A stretch of 60,995 nt of DNA. It comes from Oscillospiraceae bacterium. Lineage in GTDB: Bacteria > Bacillota > Clostridia > Oscillospirales > Oscillospiraceae. The DNA is taken from positions 1-60,995 of the forward strand of contig JAHHSG010000013.1 in the NCBI GenBank assembly GCA_020025305.1, given 5' to 3'. Of this stretch, positions 43,037 to 51,894 are shown piece after piece. Positions within the stretch are counted from its first letter, which is position 1. The number at the start of each line of letters is the position of its first letter. The translations under genes were made by a program, and so were the position numbers. The notes beneath the pieces were generated by a model. The model searched no databases. It saw nothing but the letters and a program-made list of their open reading frames with translations, and was not told where the DNA came from.

Positions 43037-44116
43037 ATGGGACAGTACAAGAAAGTGACCTCCACGGATGTGGCCAGACTGGCTGGTGTTTCCCAGTCCA
43101 CCGTCTCCCAGATTCTGAGCCACAGCCCCCGGGCGAATTTTTCTCAGGAGACCGTCCGACGGGTCTTTCAATGCGCTGAGCAGCTGGGGTATCAGCCGCT
43201 GAAATCTTCCGTCAGGGCCGTGGATGAAGTCAGAAATATCCTGGTGGTCTGCCCCGGTTTCACCAACCCCTACTACACATTGCTTCTGGAGGCGATCCGT
43301 CTGGCCTGCACTCGGGCCGGCTACGGCATGCTGATTTTCACCACGATGCGCTGGCGGGATGAAGAAGAACGGCTGCTGAGTCTGGTCAGCCGCATGCCGG
43401 TACAGGGTATCGTCTATACCTACTGCCCGGAGTCGCTGGACAGTATCCGACAGCTATGCCGGATGATGCCTCTGGTGCTGGTGGGCGACAAGGCGGAGCA
43501 GCTGGCGGTGGATGCAGTGGAACTGGACAGTGGCAAGTGCGGGGACCTGGTGGCCCGGCACCTGCTGGATCTGGGTCACCGGCGCATCGCTTACCTCACG
43601 ATCCCCACCACTTTGGAGCAGCTGGCCCGGCAGCGCCGCCTACATGGTATGGAGCAGACCTTTCTGAAGGCGGGGATTCGGGGCGGCATTCTGCTGCGCA
43701 GCAAGGGAAAAGAACAGCTGGGACAGTATGAGAGTGCCGTCACAGAGTATTCCGTGGGCTATGACCTGACCCGGGAACTGATCCAGCAGCCGCAGGATGT
43801 GACGGCCATCGTCGGGCTCAACGACATGGTGGCCATGGGCGCCATGGATGCCCTGTGCAGCGAGGGGCTGCGGGTGCCGGAGGACTATTCGGTCATCGGT
43901 TGCGACAACACGGCCGTGGGCCACATGCGCAATGTCCCCCTGACCACGGTGGATCACCATATCAACGCCAAGGGCCGGCAGGCAGTGGAAATGCTGCTGA
44001 AGAAAATCGGGGATGCGGATGTTCCGGAGCAGGACCGATCCCGAATCATGCGCGTGGAATACGAGCCGCGGCTCATTGCCCGGGGCTCCACCGGACCTGC
44101 CCGAGCGGCAAAATGA
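43037..44116 (+). CDS. LacI-family transcriptional regulator (first copy)
   Basis: 359 residues. N-terminal HTH VTSTDVARLAGVSQSTVSQILSH (residues 6-28), hinge region, then a periplasmic-binding-protein-like effector domain: ILVVCPGFTNPYYTLLLEAIRLA, GIVYTYCPESL, HLLDLGHRRIAYLTIP, and ALCSEGLRVPEDYSVIGCDNTAVGHM. Probably a repressor that releases DNA on binding a sugar or polyol. Start chosen at the ATG after AAGGAG. The second LacI gene at 50465 is clearly similar (shared VTA/DVA HTH and C-terminal EYEPRLIARGSTGP / EYFPRLIVRKSTGP), so the two are paralogues. Ends at a terminator. Confidence 0.92.
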   Translation: MGQYKKVTSTDVARLAGVSQSTVSQILSHSPRANFSQETVRRVFQCAEQLGYQPLKSSVRAVDEVRNILVVCPGFTNPYYTLLLEAIRLACTRAGYGMLIFTTMRWRDEEERLLSLVSRMPVQGIVYTYCPESLDSIRQLCRMMPLVLVGDKAEQLAVDAVELDSGKCGDLVARHLLDLGHRRIAYLTIPTTLEQLARQRRLHGMEQTFLKAGIRGGILLRSKGKEQLGQYESAVTEYSVGYDLTRELIQQPQDVTAIVGLNDMVAMGAMDALCSEGLRVPEDYSVIGCDNTAVGHMRNVPLTTVDHHINAKGRQAVEMLLKKIGDADVPEQDRSRIMRVEYEPRLIARGSTGPARAAK

Positions 44117-44198
44117 GGGGGAAAGGCCGATTTTCTAAAAAAATCTATGGTGGTTTTAGCAAAATATAATGCTGTCAAACTGGCGATTTATGTAAAAA

Positions 44199-44248
44199 CA
44201 GGCTGTTGGTTCACTCTGCAGTGCGGAAAACCACAGCCTGATTTTTTT
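44199..44248 (+). terminator. Terminator of the first LacI gene
   Basis: Stem CAGGCTGTTGGTT/AACCACAGCCTG with small bulges and a 17-base loop, then ATTTTTTT. Confidence 0.78.
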
Positions 44249-44301
44249 ACTGCTATTTTCCCAACGGGCAGGAAAAAAGGAACCTGGGAAGAAATATTCC
44301 T

Positions 44302-44326
44302 GCTAATAATTAGTAAATAATTTAGC
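44302..44326. promoter_or_regulatory. Operator-like palindrome 1 (TTAGTAA core) upstream of ugp operon
   Basis: 25-base imperfect palindrome bounded by GCTAA and TTAGC with central TTAGTAA (44310-44316). Same core as three other sites in this island. Part of a 487-base intergenic region that otherwise holds a terminator and the ugp promoter. Confidence 0.5.
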
Positions 44327-44434
44327 GCCTCGGTGGGAAATAGGGAAGCTGGCCCTGGAATTTCTTTCCTGTTGCTTGGAGGTCGGTAACAGGCAGAATC
44401 GACAAGGGAAAAACCAGGTAAACAAGTGGTAAAA

Positions 44435-44447
44435 TTATTAGTAATAA
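44435..44447. promoter_or_regulatory. Operator-like palindrome 2 (TTATTAGTAATAA) upstream of ugp operon
   Basis: Perfect 13-base palindrome centred on G, about 85 bases before the -35 box of the ugp promoter. Shares TTAGTAA with palindrome 1 and with the sites before araM. Confidence 0.55.
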
Positions 44448-44529
44448 AAATTGCGAAAAAAGGCAAAAAATCAAGAATATGTAAAAAATACATCAAAAAT
44501 AGGCGGTTTCCGTGGCAATTTCAGACATA

Positions 44530-44558
44530 TTGACAAATATCCGAACTTGTCCGATAAT
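44530..44558 (+). promoter_or_regulatory. Promoter of the ugp-type ABC operon
   Basis: TTGACA, 17-base spacer, GATAAT, about 45 bases before the ATPase start. Confidence 0.78.
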
Positions 44559-44603
44559 GCAAAGCAGTACAACACATGACAAAATGACGAGGGGGAACCT
44601 AGT

Positions 44604-45650
44604 TTGGCACGAATTGAATTTAAGAACGTATCGAAAAGCTTCAAGAAAAACACGATCATCTCCAACCTGAATCTGACCATTGAGGACGGCAAGTTTACCG
44701 TTTTGGTGGGACCCTCCGGCTGCGGAAAGACCACCATCCTGCGCATGATTGCTGGTATTGGTCCCCAGACCAGCGGCAAGGTGCTCATCGATGGCCAGGA
44801 CGTCAGCGACATCGACGCCGGTAAGCGCGAGGTGGCCATGGTATTCCAGAACTATGCTATCTATCCTACCATGAGCGTGCGGGAGAATATTGAGTTCGGC
44901 CTGAAGAACAACAAGGTTCCCAAGGAGGAGCGCCGGCGCCGGATCACTGAGGTGGCGGCTGCCGTCGGTCTGACGGATTATCTGGACCGTAAGCCATCTA
45001 CCCTGTCCGGCGGTCAGCGCCAGCGTGTGGCTCTGGCCCGTGCCATGGTGAAGCAGCCCAAGGTCTTTCTGATGGATGAGCCTTTGAGCAATTTGGATGC
45101 CAAGCTGCGTGTCCAGATGCGCGTGGAGCTCATTGAGATTCACAAGCGGCTGGGTACCACCTTCGTGTACGTGACCCACGATCAGGTGGAGGCCATGTCC
45201 ATGGCTGACAAGATCATTCTGCTCAACAATGGTGAGATTCAGCAGGAGGCATCCCCCGCTGATATCTACAAGGACCCCCACAACATGTTTACCGCACAGT
45301 TCATCGGTACGCCTCCTATGAACATTCAGGAAATGGGGACGGATGGGATCCATTTTGGTTTCCGTCCTGAGCGTGTCATTCTGTCCCGTCAGAAGCAGGA
45401 TGGCTTCTATACCTTTGAGGCTGAGGTGCTGACCCGGGAGATGCTGGGAAGTGAGACGATCTATTCTGTCCGCACCAAGGACGGACAGAAAATTATGGTC
45501 AAGAGCAGTGATGATGCATTCTTCATGGGTGACTATGTCTATGGCTGTGTAGCAAAGGCGGATATCTATCTCTTTGGTGCAGACGAGCAGCGTATTCGCG
45601 ATGAGGAAAAGAGCTATGAGCACTATATGCAGATCCTGGGGGGGAAGTAA
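44604..45650 (+). CDS. ugpC: ABC transporter ATPase, UgpC/MsmX type
   Basis: 348 residues starting at TTG with GAGGGGGAA upstream. Walker A GPSGCGKTT (residues 36-44), Q-loop VFQNYAIYP, signature LSGGQRQRVALARA (near 134), Walker B VFLMDEPLSNLD, H-loop YVTHDQ, and a C-terminal TOBE-like regulatory domain (HFGFRPERVIL). Belongs to the carbohydrate-importer CUT1 group. First gene of UgpC-A-E-B; energises uptake from the cytoplasmic side. Confidence 0.93.
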   Translation: MARIEFKNVSKSFKKNTIISNLNLTIEDGKFTVLVGPSGCGKTTILRMIAGIGPQTSGKVLIDGQDVSDIDAGKREVAMVFQNYAIYPTMSVRENIEFGLKNNKVPKEERRRRITEVAAAVGLTDYLDRKPSTLSGGQRQRVALARAMVKQPKVFLMDEPLSNLDAKLRVQMRVELIEIHKRLGTTFVYVTHDQVEAMSMADKIILLNNGEIQQEASPADIYKDPHNMFTAQFIGTPPMNIQEMGTDGIHFGFRPERVILSRQKQDGFYTFEAEVLTREMLGSETIYSVRTKDGQKIMVKSSDDAFFMGDYVYGCVAKADIYLFGADEQRIRDEEKSYEHYMQILGGK

Positions 45651-45653
45651 TCC

Positions 45654-46520
45654 ATGAAGAAAAAGCTGTATCCCTATCTGTTGGTGGGACCGGCCCTGGC
45701 CTTCATGATGGTCTTTGTGGTCTATCCCATGTTCTATCTGGGCTATATCAGCCTGACCAACTGGAACCTCATCAATCCCAATAAAAAGTTTGTGGCTCTT
45801 GACAACTACAAGGAGCTGTTTGGACGAGAGGAGTTCTACCAGACACTGTGGAACACCTGCACCTATACCTTCTGGACCGTGCTGCTGATTATGACGGTGG
45901 CTCTGCTGCTGGCTGTATGGTTCAACAAGAATACCAGATTTGATCTCTTCGGCCAGTTGGCTATCTTTACGCCCCATATCGTCGCTCTGGTTTCCGTGGC
46001 CATGGTGTGGCTGTGGCTGATGGATCCGGATGCCGGCCTTCTCAACTACATCCTGGGCCTCTTCGGCATCCCTCCGTGTGGGTGGCTGCAGAGTTCAAAG
46101 ACCTCAATGATGTCCATTATTCTGGTGTCCGTCTGGAAGAGTGTGGGTTACTACACCCTCATCATCCTCTCGGCCCTGCAGGGAATCCCCAAGGAAATCT
46201 ATGAGGCGGCAGCTCTGGACAATACGCCCAAATGGAAGCAGTTCTTCAAGATTACGCTGCCCATTATCTCTCCGCAGCTGTTTTTCCTGCTGATTGTGAT
46301 GACGATCGGCTCGTTCAAGGTGTTTGAGACGGTCCGTGTGATGACCGGAGGCGGTCCCAACTTCTCTACCAACGTGCTGGTTTACTACATTTACGACTAT
46401 GCTTTCAACAACATGAAACTGGGCTTTGCAGCCGCAGCCGGTATGGTTCTGCTTGCCATCGTCGGCCTTGTGACCGTGGTGTACTTTAAGATGTTGTCGA
46501 AGAAAGTACACTATCAGTAA
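45654..46520 (+). CDS. ugpA: ABC transporter permease, UgpA type
   Basis: 288 residues, six membrane segments. PYLLVGPALAFMMVFVVYPMFYLGYISLTNW at the N-terminus and the EAA loop EAAALDNTPKWKQFFKITLPI (near residue 182), which docks on the ATPase, are typical CUT1 permease features. GGGGAAG lies before the ATG, three bases after the ATPase stop. Pairs with the next permease. Confidence 0.92.
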   Translation: MKKKLYPYLLVGPALAFMMVFVVYPMFYLGYISLTNWNLINPNKKFVALDNYKELFGREEFYQTLWNTCTYTFWTVLLIMTVALLLAVWFNKNTRFDLFGQLAIFTPHIVALVSVAMVWLWLMDPDAGLLNYILGLFGIPPCGWLQSSKTSMMSIILVSVWKSVGYYTLIILSALQGIPKEIYEAAALDNTPKWKQFFKITLPIISPQLFFLLIVMTIGSFKVFETVRVMTGGGPNFSTNVLVYYIYDYAFNNMKLGFAAAAGMVLLAIVGLVTVVYFKMLSKKVHYQ

Positions 46521-46536
46521 GAAGGAGGTTGACAAG

Positions 46537-47373
46537 ATGAGTAAGAAAAAGGCACTTCGTATGCTGAAAAAGACACCGGAATACCTGATCAAGACGATCA
46601 TCATCCTGATCTTTGTCTTTCCGTTCTACTGGATGATCTGTACGGCATTCAAAACTTATGCCGAGGCTATTGCTACACCGCCCACCCTGTGGCCGGCAGA
46701 TATTGTGCTGGAGAATTTCCGCACGGCCTGGGAATCCGGCCCTTTCCCCACCTATCTGAAGAACTCTGTGATCGTGACGGCTTCCGTCATCGTTGTGCAG
46801 TTTATCCTGATGGTCCCTGCGGCCTACGGTTTTGCACGCTTTGAGTTCAAGGGCAAGAATCTGCTCTTCTCCATTGTGCTGATCGCCTTCATGATGCCCA
46901 GCCAGATCGTCTTTATCCCCGTCTATCTGATGATGGCCCGATGGGACCTGCTGGGTACGCTGCTGCCCCAGATCCTGCCCTTTGCGGCCAATGCATTCGG
47001 CATCTTCCTGCTTCGCCAGTATTTCATGCAGGTGCCCGAGGAGATCATCGAGGCGGCCAAGCTGGACAATGCTAAGGAGAGCCAGATCATGTTCCGTATT
47101 ATGCTTCCTATGGCAAAATCCGCCATGATGACCGTGGCACTGTTCAGCTTTGTGAGTCAGTGGAACGACTACTTCTGGCCCTTGGTTATGACCAATGATG
47201 ACAGACTCCGTCCTCTGACCGTCGGTATTGCCATGCTGAAGGATGCAGAGGGACTGGTGAACTGGCATGTGATCATGGCAGGCAACACCATTCTGGTCAT
47301 TCCCATTGTCATTATCTACATCTTTGCCAGTCGGCAGATTGTCAAGGCATTTGTCTATTCCGGCATCAAGTAA
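46537..47373 (+). CDS. ugpE: ABC transporter permease, UgpE type
   Basis: 278 residues, six membrane segments. FPFYWMICTAFKTYAEAIATPPTLWP, RFEFKGKNLLFSIVLIAFMMPSQIVFIPVYLM and the EAA loop EAAKLDNAKESQIMFRIMLPM match UgpE-type permeases. AAGGAGG before the ATG; 16 bases after the first permease. Confidence 0.92.
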   Translation: MSKKKALRMLKKTPEYLIKTIIILIFVFPFYWMICTAFKTYAEAIATPPTLWPADIVLENFRTAWESGPFPTYLKNSVIVTASVIVVQFILMVPAAYGFARFEFKGKNLLFSIVLIAFMMPSQIVFIPVYLMMARWDLLGTLLPQILPFAANAFGIFLLRQYFMQVPEEIIEAAKLDNAKESQIMFRIMLPMAKSAMMTVALFSFVSQWNDYFWPLVMTNDDRLRPLTVGIAMLKDAEGLVNWHVIMAGNTILVIPIVIIYIFASRQIVKAFVYSGIK

Positions 47374-47445
47374 TGCCAATGCAAAGTACGTTGCTTTCAG
47401 CGGAAACGCTGTTACAAAAAGGAAAATTTTTAGGAGGAAAAAGAA

Positions 47446-48756
47446 ATGAAGATGATGAAGAAAATCACCAGTCTCCTGCTGGCTGTGGTGATGGTGTTCG
47501 GCCTGGTCGCCTGCGGCGGTGAGGCTGGGACCGATACCGGTACTGGCGGCAAGACCACCGTCCAGTTCTGGCACTGCATGGGCAGCAACAACGGCGACCG
47601 CATCCAGCAGATGGTCGACCGCTTCAACGCCAGCCAGGACGAAATCGAGGTTGTGGCTACCTATCAGGGCAGTTACGAAGAAGGTAATGCCAAGCTGCAG
47701 ACGGCTATTGCCGGCGGTACTGCTCCCGACATTGCCCAGATCGAGCGCGGCTTTGTGGAACCCTATGCCAAGGCTGAGCGCCTGGAGGATCTGAGACCCT
47801 ACATGGAGCAGAGCGGCACGATCAGCCCCGACGATTTTGTGGAAGGTCTGATGGGTTATTCTTACTATGATGGCAGCGACAAGCTGGTTTCCATCCCGTT
47901 CTCCCGTTCTACCCCCATTTTCTACTACAACAAGGATGCATTCCGCGAGGCTGGTCTGGATGCCGAAAAGGGCCCCGAGACATGGGATGATGTTATCGAG
48001 TATGCCAAGAAGCTGACCAAGGTCGAGAATGGCAAGACGGTTCGCTATGGCATTACCTTCCCTGTGGCTACCTGGTACTTTAAGGCCAACGTCGCTCAGC
48101 TGGGCGGCCGAACCATCAATGAGGACAGAACCGCTGTCGGTTTCTATGAAAACGGCGTGGGCAAGCAGGTTCTGGAATACTGGACTGAGCTGCGCGATTC
48201 CGGTGTGTACATGGTGCCTCCCACGAAGGATGGCCCCATTACTGCCCGTCAGGCTTTTATCAATGGTGAGGCCTGCATGTTCCAGGAGTCCACTTCTCTG
48301 ATTGGCAAGCTGTCCGAGAGCTGTGAGTTTGAGCTGGGTGCAGCCTATCTGCCTTATGCTCCCGGCGGCAAGCCTGCCATGCCCACCGGCGGTGCAAATA
48401 TTGCTATGATGGCTGATGGTGCCAACAAGGAAGCTGCCTGGAAGTTCCTGGAGTGGATGCTGACTGACGAGGAAGGCTGCCTGCAGTTTGAGCTGGAGTC
48501 CGGCTATCTGCCCTTTACCAAGCAGATGATCGAGAGTGACGCAATCCAGACCCTGTGGGAGGAGAACCCCATGTATCGTATCGCTTATGACCAGCTGCAG
48601 TATGCTGTGGATACTGAGCAGCATCTGTACTGGGCTGAGCTGAAGAGCGAAATCCTGGCTGCCGAGCAGGCTGTTATGAACGATAATGCTGACATTCAGG
48701 AGACTCTGGACAAGCTGTACAAAAGATCTCAGGAGATCCTGAGCCAGGAGCAGTAA
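47446..48756 (+). CDS. ugpB: Substrate-binding lipoprotein, UgpB type (glycerol-phosphate/glycerophosphodiester)
   Basis: 436 residues. Lipoprotein signal MKMMKKITSLLLAVVMVFGLVACGG (lipobox LVAC). The mature domain starts TTVQFWHCMGSNNGDRIQQM and then VDRFNASQDE, followed by VVATYQGSYEEGNAKLQTAIAGGTAPDI; the FWH.M..N and TY.G.YEE elements resemble UgpB, which binds sn-glycerol-3-phosphate and glycerophosphodiesters. The following phosphodiesterase gene supports that ligand class. AGGAGG before the ATG. Could also bind another polyol phosphate. Confidence 0.88.
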   Translation: MKMMKKITSLLLAVVMVFGLVACGGEAGTDTGTGGKTTVQFWHCMGSNNGDRIQQMVDRFNASQDEIEVVATYQGSYEEGNAKLQTAIAGGTAPDIAQIERGFVEPYAKAERLEDLRPYMEQSGTISPDDFVEGLMGYSYYDGSDKLVSIPFSRSTPIFYYNKDAFREAGLDAEKGPETWDDVIEYAKKLTKVENGKTVRYGITFPVATWYFKANVAQLGGRTINEDRTAVGFYENGVGKQVLEYWTELRDSGVYMVPPTKDGPITARQAFINGEACMFQESTSLIGKLSESCEFELGAAYLPYAPGGKPAMPTGGANIAMMADGANKEAAWKFLEWMLTDEEGCLQFELESGYLPFTKQMIESDAIQTLWEENPMYRIAYDQLQYAVDTEQHLYWAELKSEILAAEQAVMNDNADIQETLDKLYKRSQEILSQEQ

Positions 48757-48929
48757 GTCCTGCTTTGAGAGCGCATAAAGTCAAGAAATGACCCAATAAG
48801 ACGGTGCAGCGGCGCTCTGGGGCGAGTTCCTACATGGTGGAGCGCCCCGGCCGCTGTACTGTTTTAGCTGAAAAATTACTTCAAAGAGCCCTCCGGCCGG
48901 AGAACGTAACATGGAAAGGAAACAGCGAA

Positions 48930-49760
48930 GTGAGCTATAACATGAACAGCATACTGCGGGTGCTGAACCGTGATGAAATCGTAGTTGCAGGGCATCGTGG
49001 CATGAGAACGTTTTATCCTGAAAACACTCTCTTGGGTATTCAGGAAGCCATCGACCACGGCGTGGATATGCTGGAAATTGATCTGAATCTGACACTGGAT
49101 AAGGAAGTCGTGGTGATGCATGATAACACCATTGACAGAACAACCAATGGTACCGGCTTCATTCATGATATGACACTGGAGCAGCTGCGTACCTACGATG
49201 CTGGCGGTTATATGGGGAAACAGTTCGAGGGGCTGAAAGTTCCCACTTTACGGGAATTGTGCCAGCTGTGTGATTCCTATAAGGAACTGCTGTTCAACGT
49301 AGAAATTAAAGAGTATACTCATGAGACGGTAGATATTGCCTTTGCCATTTTGAAAGAGTATGATTTAATGGAGCGGTGTGTATTTACCTGCTTTGATGCC
49401 TCCATCGTGGCCTATATGCATGATACCTACGGTGTCCGATGCCAGGGATTCCCCAAGGAGTACATGAAGAACTTTGAAGAGGGTGAAAACGGCACGTACA
49501 GCAAGCTGTTTGCTGTTGGTATTGCCATGACGCCCTCCCCCACGAATCCCCAGCGGCGGATCCTGACGGCCCAGTTGGCCCGGGACTTTGAAGCCATCGG
49601 CATCGAGCCCTGGTGCTACTGTCCTGATAACGATGTGATGGTGGAAGAAGCCATTGCTTGCGGTGCGCGGCTGATGACCTGCAACAATCCTCTGCCTGCC
49701 CTGCGGATTCTGAAGGAGCGGGGACTGCATCCCAGGGACATCGCCGGAGTTCAGAAATGA
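48930..49760 (+). CDS. Glycerophosphodiester phosphodiesterase (cytoplasmic)
   Basis: 276 residues, no signal peptide, so it acts inside the cell on imported substrate. GHRGMRTFYPENTLLGIQEA (His-Arg pair and metal Glu), MLEIDLNLTLDKEVVVMHDNTIDRTTNGTG (E-D metal site and catalytic HD) and NVEIKEYT are the GDPD hallmarks. It hydrolyses glycerophosphodiesters to glycerol phosphate and an alcohol. Start: GTG with AAAGGAAA about 9 bases upstream; an ATG 12 bases later is the alternative. Follows ugpB after about 170 bases, as ugpQ follows ugpB in E. coli. Confidence 0.92.
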   Translation: MSYNMNSILRVLNRDEIVVAGHRGMRTFYPENTLLGIQEAIDHGVDMLEIDLNLTLDKEVVVMHDNTIDRTTNGTGFIHDMTLEQLRTYDAGGYMGKQFEGLKVPTLRELCQLCDSYKELLFNVEIKEYTHETVDIAFAILKEYDLMERCVFTCFDASIVAYMHDTYGVRCQGFPKEYMKNFEEGENGTYSKLFAVGIAMTPSPTNPQRRILTAQLARDFEAIGIEPWCYCPDNDVMVEEAIACGARLMTCNNPLPALRILKERGLHPRDIAGVQK

Positions 49761-49788
49761 GAAGAACCTATCCGGGACAGGAGGACAG

Positions 49789-50307
49789 ATGAGGAAGAAA
49801 CAAATGAACCAGTTGCGGTGCAGGGCGTTCAGTTCTCTGCTGGTCTCCATTGTCATGTGTTTTTTGCTGGTGGCCATGGCCAGCGGCCTGACCCGGGATG
49901 CTTTTGGCATGATCCTGCTGCAGATGTTGCAAATGGCGGTGTTTCTGGGGCTGCCGGCCTTCAACTTCCGCCGGATTGGTCTGGAAGATCAGGCGGCTGT
50001 GGCAGCCGGTGACCGACCGGAAGAACGCTGGCGGGGAGTTCGGGCGACACTGCCGGGCCTGCTGTTTTTGGAACTGGGCGTGGGGGCACTCATCTTGATG
50101 AAGTGCGGCCTTCTGCCCGATGCGGTGTATGTTTACAAGCTGCTCAACCCTCAGTTTGTGGGGCTTGCCTGGTTTCTTGCACCGGTCACATCTGTGATCA
50201 GTGTCAGATGGACAGCAATCCTTTGCTTTGCCATGCTGCCACTGCTCTATCCCCTGGCTGCTCAGGTGGGATACTGGTCTGGCTATCGGGATACACACTG
50301 GGTCTGA
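49789..50307 (+). CDS. Hypothetical membrane protein
   Basis: 172 residues, not recognised. Four to five hydrophobic segments (LLVSIVMCFLLVAMASGL; FGMILLQMLQMAVFLGLPAF; LPGLLFLELGVGALILM; FVGLAWFLAPVTSVISV; AILCFAMLPLLYPLAAQVGYW) and short basic loops. SD GGAGGAC before the ATG, 28 bases after the phosphodiesterase, so it is the last gene of that transcript. Its position suggests a role with the importer or with lipid/polyol handling, but nothing in the sequence shows it. Confidence 0.72.
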   Translation: MRKKQMNQLRCRAFSSLLVSIVMCFLLVAMASGLTRDAFGMILLQMLQMAVFLGLPAFNFRRIGLEDQAAVAAGDRPEERWRGVRATLPGLLFLELGVGALILMKCGLLPDAVYVYKLLNPQFVGLAWFLAPVTSVISVRWTAILCFAMLPLLYPLAAQVGYWSGYRDTHWV

Positions 50308-50398
50308 TTTTAAAGAACGATTCTTCAATGGCGCCGGAGGACTGCTCCGGTGCCATTTTTCAGGGAGATTGCCGGCAGATTTCAGGAAGCGGCTGGAA

Positions 50399-50427
50399 TT
50401 GCCTTTTTCCGGGGGAGATGGTATAAT
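50399..50427 (+). promoter_or_regulatory. Promoter of the second LacI gene
   Basis: TTGCCT, 17-base spacer, TATAAT, 38 bases before the GTG start. A GC-rich terminator-like repeat (CGCCGGAGGACTGCTCCGGTG, read in two halves) lies just upstream near 50331-50360. Confidence 0.75.
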
Positions 50428-50464
50428 AAAAATGACACACCTTAACTGGAAGGAGAGCGGAGAA

Positions 50465-51553
50465 GTGAAACACAGGAGAGTGACCGCCAAGGATGTGGCT
50501 GAGAGGGCTGGTGTCTCAGCCGCGACTGTGTCGCTGATTCTCAGCGGAAAAGGAAACAACAAGTTCCCGGAAAAAACCTGTCGCCGTGTGATCGATGCCT
50601 GCAGTGAGCTGGGCTATGTCCGGAACAGCGCGGCCCGTACCCCCATCGGCGGCAAGCTGCTGTTGGCGGTGACGCCGTCCTATTCCAATCTCTACTATGT
50701 TCACATGGTCGAGGCGATGCAGACACGGGCCAAGGAGCTGGGCTATTCCCTGGTGGCGTTTGATACCTTTCGGGAGATCCAGCAGGAGACCCGGATCATG
50801 CAGCTGTGCAGCCAGTTCCCCTTTGCCGGGGTGCTGCTTCTCTATCCCACGGAGAACCAGCTGATGAAGCAGCAGACGGAGTGGAACAAGCCGGTGATCC
50901 ACATCTATGATAAGAGCCTCTATGACGACACGGACATACTGGAGTTTGACGGCTTCCGGGTGGGGGTCATCACAGGAGAATATCTGCTGGGACTGGGCCA
51001 CACGAAGGTGGCCTTCGTATCCTCCACCTTCGATACCCGGCAGGCCACGCGCATCCGACGCCTGGAGGGCCTGCGGTCGGTGTACCGGGAGGCTGGCATG
51101 AACCCGGAAAAGTGTGTCCGCGCCTTTACCCCGGACAACGTGCTGCAGGATGTGAAGAACATTCCGGAGGACTACGATTTGGGCTATCAGATCGCCCAGC
51201 GGCTGCTGGAAAACCGGGAGGATGTGACGGCCTTTGTCACGGTCAACGACATGATGGCCATCGGCGTGCTGGACGCTGTCCGGGAAGCGGGCAAGCGGGT
51301 CCCGGAGGATTACTCCGTGTGCGGCTGTGACAACACTACCGCATCACGCTACAGCGGCATCTCCTTGACCACGGTGGAGAGCTATGCACGCCAGACCGGC
51401 GTGGAGGCAGTGGATCTGCTGGTGCGCAAGATCGAGGGCAGCGGCAGCGCGGCAGAGGAGGATAGCCCCAGCGGTATCACCCGCATTGAATATTTCCCGC
51501 GGCTCATCGTGCGCAAGAGTACGGGCCCGCGCCGGAGCGAAAAAGAAAACTGA
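50465..51553 (+). CDS. LacI-family transcriptional regulator (second copy)
   Basis: 362 residues from a GTG that has AGGAG 9 bases upstream; longer readings lie upstream of the promoter. HTH VTAKDVAERAGVSAATVSLILSGKG (residues 5-29), then an effector domain: LLAVTPSYSNLYYVHMVEAMQTRA, GVLLLYPTENQL, YLLGLGHTKVAFVSSTFD, DAVREAGKRVPEDYSVCGCDNTTASRY and the shared C-terminus EYFPRLIVRKSTGP. Paralogue of the regulator at 43037. Between the phosphodiesterase gene and araM; TTACTAA palindromes follow it. Confidence 0.93.
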   Translation: MKHRRVTAKDVAERAGVSAATVSLILSGKGNNKFPEKTCRRVIDACSELGYVRNSAARTPIGGKLLLAVTPSYSNLYYVHMVEAMQTRAKELGYSLVAFDTFREIQQETRIMQLCSQFPFAGVLLLYPTENQLMKQQTEWNKPVIHIYDKSLYDDTDILEFDGFRVGVITGEYLLGLGHTKVAFVSSTFDTRQATRIRRLEGLRSVYREAGMNPEKCVRAFTPDNVLQDVKNIPEDYDLGYQIAQRLLENREDVTAFVTVNDMMAIGVLDAVREAGKRVPEDYSVCGCDNTTASRYSGISLTTVESYARQTGVEAVDLLVRKIEGSGSAAEEDSPSGITRIEYFPRLIVRKSTGPRRSEKEN

Positions 51554-51556
51554 GGA

Positions 51557-51597
51557 AAGCAGACAAAATTGTTGCCAATTTTGCCTGCTTCTTTATC
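51557..51597 (+). terminator. Terminator of the second LacI gene
   Basis: Stem AAGCAG-A-CAAAATTG/CAATTTTG-C-CTGCTT with TTGC loop, then TCTTTAT. Confidence 0.72.
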
Positions 51598-51642
51598 TGA
51601 TGTGGAGAAAAGCAAAAATTGCTGACAGGCGCAGAAAAAGAG

Positions 51643-51660
51643 TTTACTAAATTATTTACC
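51643..51660. promoter_or_regulatory. Operator-like palindrome 3 (TTTACTAAA) upstream of araM
   Basis: Perfect 9-base palindrome at 51643-51651 followed by ATTATTTACC; the full 17-base TTACTAA-N4-TTTACC stretch also occurs (reverse strand) at 44428-44444. About 180 bases before the araM promoter, in a 341-base region without a gene. Confidence 0.5.
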
Positions 51661-51764
51661 TGCGTTAGGGGTAGCCGGAGGGAGGAGCAGGCGGGAACAG
51701 AGGCGTTTTTCAGCAAAAACGGTAGGAAACGGGACATTCAGACACTGCGGTAAAGAAAAAGAAA

Positions 51765-51779
51765 ATATTTACTAAATAT
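51765..51779. promoter_or_regulatory. Operator-like palindrome 4 (ATATTTACTAAATAT) upstream of araM
   Basis: Perfect 15-base palindrome centred on C, 50 bases before the araM -35. Longest copy of the TTACTAA-core motif. Confidence 0.58.
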
Positions 51780-51828
51780 ATAGCTGCCTCTGCCAAAGAA
51801 ATGCCAAAAATGCTGTAAAATTTAACTT

Positions 51829-51857
51829 TTGCCTTATTTATTTGCCTTATATATGAT
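51829..51857 (+). promoter_or_regulatory. Promoter of araM
   Basis: TTGCCT, 17-base spacer, TATGAT, 37 bases before the start codon. Confidence 0.7.
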
Positions 51858-51894
51858 AGTTACAGAATATGGCATATATTTGGAGGCATTGATT

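Noticed and set aside
44493..45977. 494-residue antisense frame over ugpC
   Set aside because: Opposite strand of a clear ABC ATPase; no SD and no recognisable domain.
46486..48624. 712-residue antisense open frame over ugpE/ugpB
   Set aside because: Exact shadow of well-supported genes; composition (His/Gln/Gly-rich) and lack of SD show that it is not coding.
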